A stretch of 64,000 nt of DNA from Flavobacterium johnsoniae (GCF_030388325.1 NZ_CP103794.1:2046001-2110000); one strand, 5' to 3'; shown: positions 51,901 to 63,071, counted from the first letter of the stretch. Made by a program: numbers and translations. The notes: a model not told the origin generated them from the letters alone.

Positions 51901-52777
51901 AAGCAAAGGTCAATGGGTTGCTGATGATGCTACTAATAAAATGGTAAATGATTTGATTCATAACTATAAAATTAAGCTGAACGACTTACAAGGGTCTTTA
52001 AGAAGAGAAAAATTCACTATTACAGTTGGAGATGAATTGCCATCTGGAATCTTGAAATTGGCTAAAATCTATATCGCTAAAAAACGTAAGTTAAAAGTTG
52101 GTGATAAAATGGCGGGACGTCACGGTAACAAAGGTATTGTTGCAAGAATCGTTCGTCATGAAGATATGCCATTCTTAGAAGATGGAACGCCAGTAGATAT
52201 CGTATTGAATCCACTTGGGGTACCTTCACGTATGAACATTGGTCAGATTTATGAGACTGTTCTTGGATGGGCTGGTATGAACTTGGGTAGAAAATTTGCT
52301 ACTCCAATTTTCGACGGTGCTTCTCTAGACGAAATCAATGCTTTGACTGATGAAGCTAACGTACCACGTTTCGGACATACATACCTTTATGATGGTGGAA
52401 CTGGAGAGCGTTTTGCACAAAAAGCAACTGTGGGTGTAATTTACATGCTTAAATTAGGACACATGGTTGATGATAAGATGCACGCACGTTCTATCGGACC
52501 ATACTCATTGATTACGCAACAACCACTTGGAGGTAAAGCTCAATTTGGAGGTCAGCGTTTTGGAGAGATGGAGGTTTGGGCACTTGAGGCTTATGGAGCT
52601 TCTAGTACGCTACGTGAAATCTTAACTGTTAAGTCTGATGACGTTATTGGTAGAGCTAAAACTTACGAAGCTATCGTTAAGGGTGAAACTATGCCAGAAC
52701 CAGGTTTACCAGAATCATTCAATGTATTAATGCACGAACTGAAAGGTCTAGGATTAGATCTTCGTTTGGAAGAATAA
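48965..52777 (+). CDS. rpoB: RNA polymerase subunit beta
   Basis: 1270 residues from ATG 48965 ([13 protein letters not shown]), preferred to the TTG one codon earlier. It contains the rifampicin region with [20 protein letters not shown], then [20 protein letters not shown], and the C-terminal [20 protein letters not shown]. Length fits Bacteroidota. A 187-base leader separates the start from the hairpin after rplL. Confidence 0.99.
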   Translation: MITNQTERLNFASTKNIPDYPDFLDVQVKSFKDFFQLETKSDERGNEGLYNTFMENFPITDTRNNFVLEFLDYFVDPPRYTIQECIERGLTYSVPLKARLKLYCTDPEHEDFETIVQDVYLGTIPYMTPSGTFVINGAERVVVSQLHRSPGVFFGQSFHANGTKLYSARVIPFKGSWIEFSTDINSVMYAYIDRKKKLPVTTLFRAIGFERDKDILEIFDLAEEIKVSKTGIKKYIGRRLAARVLNTWHEDFVDEDTGEVVSIERNEIILDRDTIIDKDNVEEIIDSNVKSILLHKEDNNQADYAIIHNTLQKDPTNSEKEAVEHIYRQLRNAEPPDEETARGIIDKLFFSDQRYNLGEVGRYRMNKKLDLDIPMDKQVLTKEDIITIVKYLIELINSKAEIDDIDHLSNRRVRTVGEQLSQQFGVGLARMARTIRERMNVRDNEVFTPIDLINAKTLSSVINSFFGTNQLSQFMDQTNPLAEITHKRRLSALGPGGLSRERAGFEVRDVHYTHYGRLCPIETPEGPNIGLISSLGVYAKVNGMGFIETPYRKVTNGVVDLESTPIYLSAEEEEGKMIAQANIEMDETGKITASNVIAREEGDFPVVEPNVVHYTDVAPNQIASISASLIPFLEHDDANRALMGSNMMRQAVPLIRPEAPIVGTGLERQVASDSRVLINAEGHGTVEYVDANIITIKYDRTEDERMVSFDADEKTYNLIKFRKTNQGTSINLKPIVRKGDRVIPGQVLSEGYATQNGELALGRNLKVAFMPWKGYNFEDAIVISEKVVRDDIFTSIHVDDYSLEVRDTKLGNEELTNDIPNVSEEATKDLDENGMIRIGAEVKPGDILIGKITPKGESDPTPEEKLLRAIFGDKAGDVKDASLKASPSLHGVVLDKKLFARAVKDKRKRTQDKDALGALEMEFETKFVELKDRLVEKLFLIVNGKTSQGVMNDLGEEVLPKGKKYTQKMLYAVEDFAHLSKGQWVADDATNKMVNDLIHNYKIKLNDLQGSLRREKFTITVGDELPSGILKLAKIYIAKKRKLKVGDKMAGRHGNKGIVARIVRHEDMPFLEDGTPVDIVLNPLGVPSRMNIGQIYETVLGWAGMNLGRKFATPIFDGASLDEINALTDEANVPRFGHTYLYDGGTGERFAQKATVGVIYMLKLGHMVDDKMHARSIGPYSLITQQPLGGKAQFGGQRFGEMEVWALEAYGASSTLREILTVKSDDVIGRAKTYEAIVKGETMPEPGLPESFNVLMHELKGLGLDLRLEE

Positions 52778-52794
52778 ATAAAAAGTTTCCAGTC

Positions 52795-52841
52795 ACAGTC
52801 TCAGTATTCAGTTTAGCACTGAAAACTGGGACTGAGACTGT
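52795..52841. repeat. Inverted repeat between rpoB and rpoC
   Basis: ACAGTCTCAGT (52795-52805) and ACTGAGACTGT (52831-52841) are exact complements with a second small palindrome inside (TTCAGT with ACTGAA). No T tract follows, so it is not a terminator. It resembles a dispersed intergenic repeat inserted between two co-transcribed genes. Confidence 0.65.
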
Positions 52842-53060
52842 TTACTAAATGTTACAAGTTTTTAAAGATTTATACCCGTAAACCGTTCCGATTTTTTATA
52901 ACAATGCAAGGCATTTTATAACTAGCACTTCAAATAAGAGTTTGAGGTTTAGAGAAGTAACCCGAGGTAGTAGCTGAATGATTAACTCTTTATTTTTTTA
53001 AGAGTGGATTATAAATCTAAATTCAATTTTTTAATTGCAAATAAATCAATAGTAAAAACT

Positions 53061-56000
53061 ATGATGAATAACAGAAACAATAAAGATAAGAATCCAGTAA
53101 AAAGATTTAACAAAATTTCTATTGGATTGGCTTCACCAGAATCTATCTTGAAAGAATCAAGAGGAGAGGTTTTAAAGCCAGAAACTATTAACTATAGAAC
53201 TCACAAACCAGAGCGTGACGGACTTTTCTGCGAAAGAATCTTCGGACCAGTAAAAGATTTCGAATGTGCTTGTGGTAAGTATAAAAGAATTCGTTACAAA
53301 GGTATCATCTGTGACCGTTGTGGTGTTGAAGTTACTGAGAAAAAAGTGCGTCGTGACAGAGTAGGACACATCAACCTTGTTGTGCCAATCGCTCACATCT
53401 GGTACTTCCGTTCTCTTCCAAACAAAATTGGTTATATCCTTGGTCTTCCATCTAAGAAATTAGATATGATCATTTACTACGAAAGATACGTAGTAATCCA
53501 AGCTGGTATCGCTAAAAATGCAGATGGAGAATCTTTACAAAGATTAGATTTCTTAACTGAAGAAGAATACTTAAACATTTTAGATACTCTTCCGCAAGAA
53601 AATCAATATTTAGATGATTTAGATCCAAATAAATTTGTTGCCAAAATGGGAGCAGAGTGTATTATGGATTTATTAGCTCGTATTGACCTAGATGCTTTAT
53701 CTTATGAATTAAGACACAGCGCTAACAACGAGACTTCTAAACAAAGAAAAACTGAGGCTTTAAAAAGATTACAAGTTGTTGAGTCTTTCCGTGAGTCTAA
53801 CGAAAACCGCGAAAACCGTCCAGAATGGATGATTATGAAAGTGGTTCCAGTTATCCCACCAGAATTACGTCCACTTGTTCCACTTGATGGAGGTCGTTTT
53901 GCAACTTCAGATTTGAACGACTTATACCGTCGTGTAATCATCCGTAACAACCGTTTGAAAAGATTAATGGAGATTAAAGCTCCAGAAGTTATCTTAAGAA
54001 ACGAGAAACGTATGTTGCAAGAATCTGTAGATTCATTATTCGATAACACTCGTAAAGCTTCTGCTGTTAAAACAGAATCTAACAGACCATTAAAATCATT
54101 ATCTGATTCATTAAAAGGTAAGCAAGGACGTTTCCGTCAAAACTTACTTGGAAAACGTGTGGATTATTCTGCTCGTTCGGTAATTGTCGTTGGTCCAGAG
54201 TTGAAATTATATGAGTGCGGATTGCCAAAAGATATGGCTTCTGAATTATACAAACCTTTCGTTATCCGTAAATTGATTGAAAGAGGTATTGTAAAAACGG
54301 TAAAATCTGCTAAGAAAATCATCGATAAAAAAGAGCCAGTAGTTTGGGATATCTTAGAAAACGTAATTAAAGGACACCCAGTATTACTGAACCGTGCTCC
54401 TACTTTGCACAGACTTGGTATTCAGGCTTTCCAGCCAAAATTAATTGAAGGAAAAGCGATTCAGTTACACCCATTAGTATGTACGGCATTCAACGCCGAT
54501 TTCGATGGTGACCAGATGGCGGTTCACTTACCATTAGGGCCAGAGGCTATTTTAGAGGCGCAATTATTAATGTTGGCTTCTCACAATATCCTGAACCCTG
54601 CAAATGGTGCTCCAATTACGGTACCTTCTCAGGACATGGTCTTGGGTCTATACTATATGACCAAAGAGCGTATTTCTACAGAAGATCACAAAATTATTGG
54701 TCAAGATTTGACTTTCTATTCTGCTGAAGAAGTGAACATTGCATTAAACGAAGGAAGATTAGAATTGAATGCTCGTGTGAAAATTAGAGCAAAAGATTTT
54801 AATGACGCTGGAGAATTAGTGTATAAAATCATTCAAACAACTGCAGGACGTGTATTATTTAACGAAGTAGTACCTGAAGCAGCTGGATATATCAATGACG
54901 TATTGACTAAGAAAAACCTTAGAGATATTATCGGACACATTTTAAGTGTGACTGATGTACCTACAACGGCTGCTTTCTTGGATAATATGAAAGATATGGG
55001 TTATAAATTCGCATTTAGAGGAGGTTTATCATTCTCTTTAGGTGATATTAGAATTCCAGAACAAAAAACTAAGTTAATTGCAGATGCTAGAGAGCAGGTT
55101 GAAGGTATCTCAACTAACTATAATATGGGTCTTATCACAAATAACGAGCGTTACAACCAAGTTATTGACGTATGGACTTCAGCAAATGCTCAGTTAACAG
55201 AATTAGCAATGAAAAATATTAGAGAAGACCAACAAGGTTTCAACTCTGTATATATGATGCTTGACTCTGGGGCGAGGGGTTCTAAGGAACAGATTCGTCA
55301 GTTAACTGGTATGCGTGGTTTGATGGCTAAGCCTAAAAAATCTACTGCTGGTGGTGGTGAGATTATTGAAAACCCGATTCTTTCTAACTTTAAGGAAGGT
55401 CTTTCGATCCTTGAGTACTTCATTTCTACTCACGGTGCTCGTAAAGGTCTTGCGGATACGGCTCTTAAAACTGCCGATGCTGGTTACTTGACAAGAAGGC
55501 TTCATGACGTTTCTCAAGATGTTATTGTTAACATCGAAGATTGTGGAACTTTAAGAGGTGTTGAAGTTGCTGCATTGAAGAAAAATGAAGAAATCGTTGA
55601 ATCTTTAGGAGAGAGAATTTTAGGACGTGTTGCATTGCAAGACGTTATCAATCCTCTTACTAATGAAGTAATGGTTCAATCTGGTCAACAAATTACTGAA
55701 GCAATTATGAGAACTATCGAAGCTTCTCCAATTGAAAAAGTAGAGGTTAGATCTCCATTAACTTGTGAGGCTTTAAAAGGTATTTGTGCTAAATGTTACG
55801 GTAGAAACTTAGCTACTGGTAAGATGACACAAAGAGGTGAAGCTGTCGGAGTTATTGCAGCTCAGTCTATTGGAGAGCCAGGTACACAGTTGACACTTCG
55901 TACGTTCCACGTTGGAGGGGTTGCTGGAGGTATCTCTGAAGAGTCTAGTATTGTTACAAGATTCGCAGGTAGACTTGAAATTGAAGATTTAAAAACAGTT

Positions 56001-57368
56001 AAAGGAGAAGACGGAGAAGGTAACTCTGTTGATATCGTTGTTTCACGTTCAACTGAGTTGAAATTAGTTGATGAGAAAACTGGAATTGTTTTAAATACAC
56101 ATAACATTCCTTACGGATCTAGTATTTTTGTTAATGATGGAGATACTGTTGCTAAAGGAACTGTAATCTGTAAATGGGATCCATATAACGGTGTAATTGT
56201 TTCTGAGTTTACTGGTAAAATTGCTTACGAGGATTTAGAGCAAGGACAATCGTTCATGGTTGAGATCGATGAGCAGACTGGTTTCCAAGAAAAAGTAATT
56301 TCTGAAGCTAGAAACAAAAAATTAATCCCAACTTTATTAGTTTATGGTAAAGAAGGTGAATTGATTCGTTCTTACAACTTACCAGTAGGTGCACACTTAA
56401 TGGTTGAAAACGGTGAGAAAATTAAAGCAGGTAAAGTATTAGTAAAAATCCCACGTCGTTCTTCTAAAGCGGGCGATATCACGGGAGGTTTACCAAGAAT
56501 TACCGAGTTGCTTGAGGCTCGTAACCCTTCAAACCCAGCAGTTGTATCTGAAATTGATGGTGTTGTTTCTTTTGGTAAAATTAAAAGAGGTAACCGTGAG
56601 ATCGTTATCGAATCTAAATTTGGCGAGATTAAAAAGTATTTAGTTAAACTTTCTAGCCAAATCTTAGTACAAGAAAATGACTTTGTAAGAGCTGGAGTTC
56701 CATTGTCTGATGGTGCTATTACACCAGATGATATCTTAAGAATTCAAGGTCCAGCTGCTGTACAACAGTATTTGGTAAATGAAATTCAAGAGGTTTACCG
56801 TTTACAAGGGGTAAAAATTAATGATAAGCACTTTGAGGTTGTAATTCGTCAAATGATGCGTAAAGTAAGAGTTGAAGATCCAGGAGATACTTTATTCTTA
56901 GAAGACCAATTAATTCATACTAAAGACTTTATTGTTCAAAACGATAAATTATATGGTATGAAAGTGGTTGAAGATGCTGGAGATTCTTCAGTATTGAAAC
57001 CGGGTCAGATTATTACGCCTCGTGAATTACGTGATGAAAATTCATTATTGAAACGTACAGATAAAAATCTTGTTGTAGCAAGAGACGTAATTACTGCAAC
57101 TGCAACGCCAGTTCTTCAAGGTATTACAAGAGCTTCGTTACAAACTAAATCATTCATTTCTGCGGCTTCATTCCAGGAGACAACGAAAGTACTTAACGAA
57201 GCTGCAGTGGCTGGTAAAGTAGATGATCTAGAAGGATTAAAAGAAAATGTAATTGTTGGACACAGAATTCCTGCGGGAACTGGTATGAGAGAGTACGATA
57301 ATACAATCGTAGGATCTAAAGACGATTACAACGAAATGATGGCAAATAAAGAAGAATACATTTATTAA
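53061..57368 (+). CDS. rpoC: RNA polymerase subunit beta'
   Basis: 1435 residues from ATG 53061 ([16 protein letters not shown]); an in-frame start 19 codons upstream gives a non-conserved extension and is rejected. It has the zinc ribbon [21 protein letters not shown], the active-site [12 protein letters not shown] that binds magnesium, and a second cysteine cluster [15 protein letters not shown]. The gap of 283 bases after rpoB is long for an rpoBC pair. Confidence 0.98.
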   Translation: MMNNRNNKDKNPVKRFNKISIGLASPESILKESRGEVLKPETINYRTHKPERDGLFCERIFGPVKDFECACGKYKRIRYKGIICDRCGVEVTEKKVRRDRVGHINLVVPIAHIWYFRSLPNKIGYILGLPSKKLDMIIYYERYVVIQAGIAKNADGESLQRLDFLTEEEYLNILDTLPQENQYLDDLDPNKFVAKMGAECIMDLLARIDLDALSYELRHSANNETSKQRKTEALKRLQVVESFRESNENRENRPEWMIMKVVPVIPPELRPLVPLDGGRFATSDLNDLYRRVIIRNNRLKRLMEIKAPEVILRNEKRMLQESVDSLFDNTRKASAVKTESNRPLKSLSDSLKGKQGRFRQNLLGKRVDYSARSVIVVGPELKLYECGLPKDMASELYKPFVIRKLIERGIVKTVKSAKKIIDKKEPVVWDILENVIKGHPVLLNRAPTLHRLGIQAFQPKLIEGKAIQLHPLVCTAFNADFDGDQMAVHLPLGPEAILEAQLLMLASHNILNPANGAPITVPSQDMVLGLYYMTKERISTEDHKIIGQDLTFYSAEEVNIALNEGRLELNARVKIRAKDFNDAGELVYKIIQTTAGRVLFNEVVPEAAGYINDVLTKKNLRDIIGHILSVTDVPTTAAFLDNMKDMGYKFAFRGGLSFSLGDIRIPEQKTKLIADAREQVEGISTNYNMGLITNNERYNQVIDVWTSANAQLTELAMKNIREDQQGFNSVYMMLDSGARGSKEQIRQLTGMRGLMAKPKKSTAGGGEIIENPILSNFKEGLSILEYFISTHGARKGLADTALKTADAGYLTRRLHDVSQDVIVNIEDCGTLRGVEVAALKKNEEIVESLGERILGRVALQDVINPLTNEVMVQSGQQITEAIMRTIEASPIEKVEVRSPLTCEALKGICAKCYGRNLATGKMTQRGEAVGVIAAQSIGEPGTQLTLRTFHVGGVAGGISEESSIVTRFAGRLEIEDLKTVKGEDGEGNSVDIVVSRSTELKLVDEKTGIVLNTHNIPYGSSIFVNDGDTVAKGTVICKWDPYNGVIVSEFTGKIAYEDLEQGQSFMVEIDEQTGFQEKVISEARNKKLIPTLLVYGKEGELIRSYNLPVGAHLMVENGEKIKAGKVLVKIPRRSSKAGDITGGLPRITELLEARNPSNPAVVSEIDGVVSFGKIKRGNREIVIESKFGEIKKYLVKLSSQILVQENDFVRAGVPLSDGAITPDDILRIQGPAAVQQYLVNEIQEVYRLQGVKINDKHFEVVIRQMMRKVRVEDPGDTLFLEDQLIHTKDFIVQNDKLYGMKVVEDAGDSSVLKPGQIITPRELRDENSLLKRTDKNLVVARDVITATATPVLQGITRASLQTKSFISAASFQETTKVLNEAAVAGKVDDLEGLKENVIVGHRIPAGTGMREYDNTIVGSKDDYNEMMANKEEYIY

Positions 57369-57378
57369 TTAGGAAACT

Positions 57379-57690
57379 ATGAGTAATCCGAAACAACAAC
57401 AAGAACAAATTAATATTGAGTTAGACGAAACGATTGCAGAAGGAATTTATTCTAATCTAGCGATAATCAATCACTCTTCATCAGAATTTGTTTTAGATTT
57501 TGTGAGCATTATGCCGGGTATTCCTAAAGCCAAGGTAAAGTCAAGAATTGTTTTGACACCGCAACATGCTAAAAGATTATTGCGAGCAATAGGTGAAAAC
57601 ATCCACAGATTTGAAGCCGCTCATGGCGAAATCAAAGAAACGGAGCAAGCGCCAATTCCGCTTAATTTTGGTCCAACTGGACAAGCATAA
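57379..57690 (+). CDS. DUF3467 protein
   Basis: A 103-residue protein of the DUF3467 family: YSNLAIINHSSSEFVLDFVS, then PGIPKAKVKSRIVLTPQHAKRLL, which is its core motif. Function unknown. It starts 10 bases after rpoC and is probably the last gene of this transcript; the same neighbour is found in related genomes, to my memory. A terminator follows. Confidence 0.85.
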   Translation: MSNPKQQQEQINIELDETIAEGIYSNLAIINHSSSEFVLDFVSIMPGIPKAKVKSRIVLTPQHAKRLLRAIGENIHRFEAAHGEIKETEQAPIPLNFGPTGQA

Positions 57691-57695
57691 ACTTT

Positions 57696-57726
57696 AAAAG
57701 CCCCTTTTTTCAAGGGGCTTTTTTTA
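57696..57726 (+). terminator. Intrinsic terminator of the rpoBC transcript
   Basis: The AAAAGCCCCTT stem and complement (57712-57722) are followed by nine T residues. Confidence 0.92.
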
Positions 57727-57885
57727 TAGGTATATTTTAAGAAAAATGTATTTAAACGGATTTAGCTTCGCTTTCATCGGCTATTTTTTTCTTTACAAGG
57801 ATATTAATATACCTTAGTAGCTGTTCCTAATAAGAAGTTTCCAGAATAAATATATGATTTAGTAAGGTTGAATTAATTCGAATAA

Positions 57886-57920
57886 AAAAAAGCGCTAATA
57901 TTAAATTAGCGCTTTTTTTT
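57886..57920. terminator. Terminator downstream of prfC, usable both ways
   Basis: AAGCGCTAAT (57890-57899) and its complement (57905-57914) are flanked by A and T runs on either side. It lies just after the prfC stop on the minus strand. Confidence 0.88.
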
Positions 57921-57936
57921 ATTTTTATATGATCTC

Positions 57937-59529
57937 TTAATCAAATTCTGATGTAAAATATAATTTTACGGTTGGATATTTACTTTGTGTCATTTGAATA
58001 GTAAAATCAGAATCTGCTAAGAAAACTAGTTGTCCGTACTTATCGTGAGCAAGGAATTTTTGTTTGATACGTTTAAATTCTTTGAATTCCTCATTTTTTG
58101 CATCATCTGGTTTTACCCAACAAGCTTTATGTACAGGGAAATTTTCGTAAGTACATTTTGCGCCATATTCGTGCTCCAAACGATATTGAATAACTTCGTA
58201 TTGAAGAGCTCCAACTGTTCCGATTACTTTTCGATTATTCATTTCTAAAGTAAATAACTGAGCGACACCTTCATCCATTAGCTGATCTACACCTTTTTCC
58301 AATTGTTTTGCTTTCATTGGATCGGCATTGTTAATGTATCTAAAATGCTCTGGAGAGAAACTTGGAATTCCTTTAAAGCTCATTATTTCTCCTTCTGTCA
58401 AAGTATCTCCAATTTTAAAGTTTCCAGTATCATGTAAACCAACAATATCTCCAGGATAAGAAATATCGACGATTTCTTTTTTCTCAGCAAAGAATGCATT
58501 CGGACTTGAGAATTTTAAATTTTTCTTTTGGCGAACGTGATAGTAAGGTTTGTTTCTTTCGAAAGTTCCAGAAACAATTTTAATAAATGCTAAACGGTCA
58601 CGATGTTTCGGATCCATGTTAGCGTGGATTTTGAAAACAAATCCAGACATTTTTTCTTCTGCTGGATCAACCAAACGAGTTTCAGAGTCTTTTGGTCTTG
58701 GAGAAGGAGCAATTGTGATAAAACAATCTAGCAACTCACGAACTCCAAAATTATTTAAAGCAGAACCAAAGAATACTGGCTGGATTTTTCCATCCAAATA
58801 ATCCTGACGTTCAAATTTTGGATAAACTTCATCAATCAATTCTAATTCTTCACGAAGTTTATTAGCCGCTTTTTCTCCCACAATTTTATCTAATTCTGGA
58901 TTGTTTTGTACATCAGAAAAAGCAATTGTTTCTTCGATATTTTTTCGGCTGTCTCCACTAAAAAGATTGATGTTTTCTTCCCACAAGTTGTAAATTCCCT
59001 GAAAATCATAACCCATTCCGATTGGGAAACTTAATGGAGTAACTTTTAAACCTAACTTTTGTTCAACTTCATCCATTAGGTCAAAAGCATCTTTACCTTC
59101 ACGATCTAATTTGTTGATGAAAACAATCATCGGAATGTTACGCATTCTACAAACTGCAACTAATTTCTCCGTTTGTTCTTCGACTCCTTTTGCAACGTCA
59201 ATAACAACAATTACGCTATCAACGGCAGTTAAAGTTCTAAATGTATCTTCGGCAAAATCCTTGTGTCCAGGAGTATCAAGGATGTTGATTTTTTTATCTT
59301 TATAATTAAAAGCAAGCACAGAAGTCGAAACCGAAATACCTCTTTGGCGTTCGATTTCCATAAAATCACTCGTTGCTCCTTTTTTAATTTTATTATTTTT
59401 TACAGCTCCTGCTTCCTGAATAGCTCCTCCAAACAGCAATAATTTTTCTGTTAAAGTTGTTTTACCGGCATCGGGATGCGAGATAATTCCAAATGTTCTT
59501 CTGCGTTGTATTTCTTTTAAAAAGCTCAT
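57937..59529 (-). CDS. prfC: Peptide chain release factor 3
   Basis: A 530-residue GTPase that recycles release factors RF1/RF2. G motifs SHPDAGKTTL (17-26), DTPGHKDFAEDTFR and NKLDREGKD; a switch with RGISVSTSVLAF. Domain 2 and C-terminal RF3 domain (with RYINNADPMKAKQLEKG) are complete. Transcribed alone, divergent from nothing close by. Confidence 0.97.
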   Translation of the reverse strand: MSFLKEIQRRRTFGIISHPDAGKTTLTEKLLLFGGAIQEAGAVKNNKIKKGATSDFMEIERQRGISVSTSVLAFNYKDKKINILDTPGHKDFAEDTFRTLTAVDSVIVVIDVAKGVEEQTEKLVAVCRMRNIPMIVFINKLDREGKDAFDLMDEVEQKLGLKVTPLSFPIGMGYDFQGIYNLWEENINLFSGDSRKNIEETIAFSDVQNNPELDKIVGEKAANKLREELELIDEVYPKFERQDYLDGKIQPVFFGSALNNFGVRELLDCFITIAPSPRPKDSETRLVDPAEEKMSGFVFKIHANMDPKHRDRLAFIKIVSGTFERNKPYYHVRQKKNLKFSSPNAFFAEKKEIVDISYPGDIVGLHDTGNFKIGDTLTEGEIMSFKGIPSFSPEHFRYINNADPMKAKQLEKGVDQLMDEGVAQLFTLEMNNRKVIGTVGALQYEVIQYRLEHEYGAKCTYENFPVHKACWVKPDDAKNEEFKEFKRIKQKFLAHDKYGQLVFLADSDFTIQMTQSKYPTVKLYFTSEFD

Positions 59530-59632
59530 ATTTCGTATAAATAGGTTGCAAAAATACTATTAATTACGGCTTAATAAAAATATTCACTTCTTAATTTGAA
59601 AGAGATAGTTTTCTAATAGGCTGTTTCTCGAA

Positions 59633-59663
59633 AAAAGTAAGGCTGTCATAAATAACAGCCTTA
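59633..59663 (-). terminator. Intrinsic terminator after the alpha-amylase gene
   Basis: TAAGGCTGT (59638-59646) pairs with its complement (59655-59663). On the minus strand CTTTTTT follows the hairpin. Confidence 0.82.
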
Positions 59664-59679
59664 GAATAGCCATTTTAAA

Positions 59680-61122
59680 TTACTGATTAATTGACCAAAT
59701 TGAATGTCCTTTTGGAGGACATTGTATTTTTACCCACTTATCTGCTTGAGTAGTCGGATACCAGGTTGAATTTCCTGTAAAATCTTTAATTTGTGTATTT
59801 GCCCAATTGGTCTGAATCCATCTTTCTTGCCAAACATCAGAGTTGTTGATATAAACTACTAAACCTGGATTTCCGTTGTATCCGTTTCTTCTTGCAACGT
59901 ATTCATCATTGTCAGAATATAAAATAGAAGTTGTTCCAGTCGCTTTATTATTGTGAATCCAAATCAGATTATTCAATTTATTTTTATCTAGCCATTCTTC
60001 GTAATCTCTATAGAAAATTGTTGGATAGCCTTCGTGAGTTAATATATAGGAGTAAGCTAGCATCTTGCTCCAAATTTCGTCAGTGTCATGATTGGTTACA
60101 AAAGTTACTGCTTTGTACGGATTGCGTTTCCACATCATGTCATCATTTAACAGCGCAAGATTATTTCCATCAAAAGCATCATTCATTTTATAATAACATG
60201 CAAAATCAAATACAGAACTATTAGCAGCGTTTGCCCAGTCATTTAACACATTTACATTCGAGTCCCACAATTCTCCAACAGAAAATCCACCAACATTTGC
60301 ATTCCACGCATTTACAACCCACGCACCGAAACCTTTCACATAGTCAAATCTCCAGCCGTCAAATTTCATGGTGTTTTTATAATATTTACCAACTCCATCT
60401 GCACGAAGCCATAGCCAGTCTTTTACATAAGGATCTGCGTGGCATAAATCTGGAAATCCTCCAAACGAACCTTCATCATTATTGCCAAAACTATTTTTGT
60501 AAAAATTAGCATAAGTTCGTTTAAATTTTCCCGAAGCAATTCCATTAAAATTAGTCCAGGTATTTGTTCCCGTAAACGGATTTGCTTCTGATTGTCCACC
60601 GCTATTATGATTAATTACAATATCGGCATACACTTTAATATTTTGAGCATGAGCATTTGTAATCAAACTTACCAATTCGCTTTTTGATCCAAATCTAGTT
60701 TCAATAGTTCCGTTCTGATTGTAATCTCCAAAATCAAAATAATCAGTTGGATCGTAACCCATTGAAAATGCTCCGTTTTGTGCTTTTGAAGCAGGCGGAA
60801 GCCAGATAGAACCAATTCCAGCATTTCCCCAAGCGATTACTTTACTGCTAACAGTATTCCACCAATTTCCTCCAGCAGGAACATCCCAATAAAATGCCTG
60901 CATCATGACACCGCCACCTGGATTATCAACATATTTTCCAGTTGAAGAAGAATTAGAAATTCCAGTGCTAAAAGGTTTTCCGTCGTGATGCGTAACATCA
61001 ATAATTTTAAATTGCTGACTTTCAGCTTTTGAATCAGATTCACTAATTTCATTTGTAGAACACGAATACAATAATCCCGTAAATGCCGCAATTAGGCATA
61101 ACTTTAAAATAGGTTTTTTCAT
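59680..61122 (-). CDS. Lipoprotein alpha-amylase, GH13 archaeal-type (GH13_7-like)
   Basis: A 480-residue alpha-amylase that cuts internal alpha-1,4 bonds of starch. The start is at ATG 61122 (MKKPILKLCL); the 22-codon upstream extension is rejected. Lipobox Cys21 (LLYSC) places it on the envelope surface. GH13 regions: I Asp167-His172 (DIVINH), II GWRFDYVK with nucleophile Asp260, III Glu284 (SVGELWD), IV FVTNHD with Asp346. The sequence runs parallel to Pyrococcus/Thermococcus amylases, from MQAFYWDVPAGGNWW through GGFPDLC to the C-terminal IFYRDYEEWLDKNKL. The Cys-Cys metal site of those enzymes reads Asn214-Asn215, while Cys227 is kept. No SusCD pair or sus regulator is adjacent. Confidence 0.93.
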   Translation of the reverse strand: MKKPILKLCLIAAFTGLLYSCSTNEISESDSKAESQQFKIIDVTHHDGKPFSTGISNSSSTGKYVDNPGGGVMMQAFYWDVPAGGNWWNTVSSKVIAWGNAGIGSIWLPPASKAQNGAFSMGYDPTDYFDFGDYNQNGTIETRFGSKSELVSLITNAHAQNIKVYADIVINHNSGGQSEANPFTGTNTWTNFNGIASGKFKRTYANFYKNSFGNNDEGSFGGFPDLCHADPYVKDWLWLRADGVGKYYKNTMKFDGWRFDYVKGFGAWVVNAWNANVGGFSVGELWDSNVNVLNDWANAANSSVFDFACYYKMNDAFDGNNLALLNDDMMWKRNPYKAVTFVTNHDTDEIWSKMLAYSYILTHEGYPTIFYRDYEEWLDKNKLNNLIWIHNNKATGTTSILYSDNDEYVARRNGYNGNPGLVVYINNSDVWQERWIQTNWANTQIKDFTGNSTWYPTTQADKWVKIQCPPKGHSIWSINQ

Positions 61123-61469
61123 AATAGATTGTGGTTTAGTTAAATAGTTTCTTTTTATAATTGTCAATTTTAAAGCTTTAAAAAGCAAAAATCATCATTT
61201 TTAAAAGCAAAAATTATCAATTACTCATCTAAAGTAGACTTTTTTTGATTTAATTATATTTTGTAAGAAAATATTATATTACGAAAACGTTGTAGTGTCG
61301 AGAACTTTTTTATAGAAGTCTTATAACGAGGTTTTTATTGAGTTTTTAAAACAATTCTGATTCATAATTTACGAATTGTTTTTAATGGTGTTTAAAGACA
61401 GAAAAACAATTAATGAAAATAGGATTTAAATGCTATCCTATAATTTTTTGTTAATAGTATATCGGATAG

Positions 61470-61499
61470 TTGTATTATGTAATTGAATTGTTATTTTTG
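61470..61499 (+). promoter_or_regulatory. Upstream promoter candidate of the surA-like gene
   Basis: TTG (61470-61472), 19 bases, TATTTTTG (61492-61499). This is an exact -7 box with consensus spacing, giving a leader of about 115 bases. Confidence 0.6.
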
Positions 61500-61567
61500 T
61501 TCGTTATAAGTTAAGACAGAACTATACTAATTATTTATGTTTCAGGAAGTATTTCGGAAATTATAAA

Positions 61568-61575
61568 TAACTTTG
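61568..61575 (+). promoter_or_regulatory. Second -7 box of the surA-like gene
   Basis: TAACTTTG, an exact TAnnTTTG box, 46 bases before the ATG, without a clear -33 element. Confidence 0.4.
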
Positions 61576-61621
61576 GCGAGTTATCTAAAGCAGGCTTTAC
61601 ATTCAAATAAAATTTAAAATA

Positions 61622-63055
61622 ATGTTATTAAAAAAATTACAGCTAAAAACAATTGATTACAAGTTTGTTCTAACAGTTTGTTTTTTTCTTTTTTTTGCTC
61701 CAATTGTTGCAGCTCAAGAAATAATTCCTGATGTCGTTGCTGAGAAACCTGCTGAAAAACCTTCGGGAGGAAAATTGAAAATAGATGGAATTATTGCTAC
61801 GGTAGGAGATTATATCGTATTGGATTCTGATATTGATAAAGGATTTTTAGAAATTACTACACAAGGAGGATCTGTTAAAGATATTACAAGATGCCAAATG
61901 CTTGGGAAACTTCTGGAAGATAAATTATATGCGCACCAAGCCATTCAGGATAGTATTATTGTGAGTGATGCCGAAGTAAGAGGTATGATGGAAGAGCGTC
62001 TTAATTATATGACACAGCAAGTTGGTGGTGACATTAACAAAGTTGTTGAGTACTATAAAAAAAGTTCTGTAGAAGAATTCAAAACCTATTTTGCTGATAT
62101 CCTGAAAGAGCAAAAATTAGCATCAGAAATGAGAGACAAGATCGTTAAAGATGTTGAAATTACTCCAGAAGAGGTGCGTAATTTCTTTAAGAAAATTCCA
62201 AAAGATGAATTGCCAACTTTTGGTGCAGAAATGGAAGTAGCACAAATTGTTGTAGAGCCGAAGGTTTCTAAGGAAGATAAGCAAAAAGTAATTGATAGAT
62301 TAAACGCAATAAAACAAGAAGTATTAGACGGATCGAGTTTTGCTACGAAAGCTGTTTTATATTCTCAAGATCCTGGATCTTCTCCAAATGGGGGTTACTA
62401 TAAAATGAATAGAAAAACCGCCTTTATAAAAGAATTTAAAGACGTTGCTTTCAGTTTGCAGGCAGGTGAAATTTCTGCTCCTTTTGAAACAATTTATGGA
62501 TTTCATATTATTATGGTAGAGAAAATCAAAGGACAAGAAATTGAACTTCGCCATATTTTGATTTCGCCAACTGTTTCTGAAGCAGCCTTAAAAGAAGCTA
62601 AAGAAAGAATTACTAACATTAGAAATAAAATTGTTGGAAACGAATTATCATTTGCAGATGCTGCTAGAACAGAATCTGATGAAAAAGAAACAAGAGCAAA
62701 TGGAGGAACTTTAATGAATCCTACAACTCAAGATACTCGTTTTGAATTGACAAAAATGGATCCAACTTTATACAGTCAAGTTTCTAATTTAAAAGGAAAT
62801 GAGGTTTCTCAACCACTTTTAAATACTGACGATAAAGGTAAAAAAACGTATAAATTGATTACTGTTACAAACAGAATTGAAGATCATACTGCTGACTACG
62901 CTAAGGATTATACCAAAATTAAAGAATTAGCATTAAAAGAAAAGCAGATTAATGCAATCGCAAAATGGTTTGATACTAAAATTAAAGATACTTATATCAA
63001 AATTGTTGGAGAGTATAAAGAATGTGCTTTTGCAAACAACTGGTTAAAAAAATAA
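61622..63055 (+). CDS. surA: SurA-like periplasmic peptidyl-prolyl isomerase
   Basis: A 477-residue periplasmic chaperone for outer membrane proteins. Signal peptide with a long hydrophobic core (about 14-32, ending VAAQ), SurA N-terminal domain (about 50-185, IIATVGDYIVLDSDID at the start), then two parvulin domains (about 200-300, ending GFHIIMVEKI, and about 312-415, beginning ELRHILIS). C-terminal helix with two cysteines-free segment up to CAFANNWLKK. Two parvulin repeats match E. coli SurA. Followed by a terminator before the MoxR gene. Confidence 0.88.
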   Translation: MLLKKLQLKTIDYKFVLTVCFFLFFAPIVAAQEIIPDVVAEKPAEKPSGGKLKIDGIIATVGDYIVLDSDIDKGFLEITTQGGSVKDITRCQMLGKLLEDKLYAHQAIQDSIIVSDAEVRGMMEERLNYMTQQVGGDINKVVEYYKKSSVEEFKTYFADILKEQKLASEMRDKIVKDVEITPEEVRNFFKKIPKDELPTFGAEMEVAQIVVEPKVSKEDKQKVIDRLNAIKQEVLDGSSFATKAVLYSQDPGSSPNGGYYKMNRKTAFIKEFKDVAFSLQAGEISAPFETIYGFHIIMVEKIKGQEIELRHILISPTVSEAALKEAKERITNIRNKIVGNELSFADAARTESDEKETRANGGTLMNPTTQDTRFELTKMDPTLYSQVSNLKGNEVSQPLLNTDDKGKKTYKLITVTNRIEDHTADYAKDYTKIKELALKEKQINAIAKWFDTKIKDTYIKIVGEYKECAFANNWLKK

Positions 63056-63071
63056 TTTTTATTAAATAAAT

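Larger units (their letters stand above)
61123..61621. other. Divergent spacer between amylase and surA-like gene
   Basis: About 500 AT-rich bases without credible coding or RNA genes. Two surA-side promoter candidates lie near the right end. I could not choose a promoter for the amylase gene. Confidence 0.5.

Noticed and set aside
53004..53060. Upstream start for rpoC adding 19 residues
   Set aside because: The extension is not like any RpoC N-terminus; [16 protein letters not shown] is the conserved start.
57744..57820. Short plus-strand ORF of 23 codons between the rpoC transcript terminator and prfC
   Set aside because: No bias toward one amino acid, no promoter or attenuator nearby, and no downstream gene on that strand to regulate.
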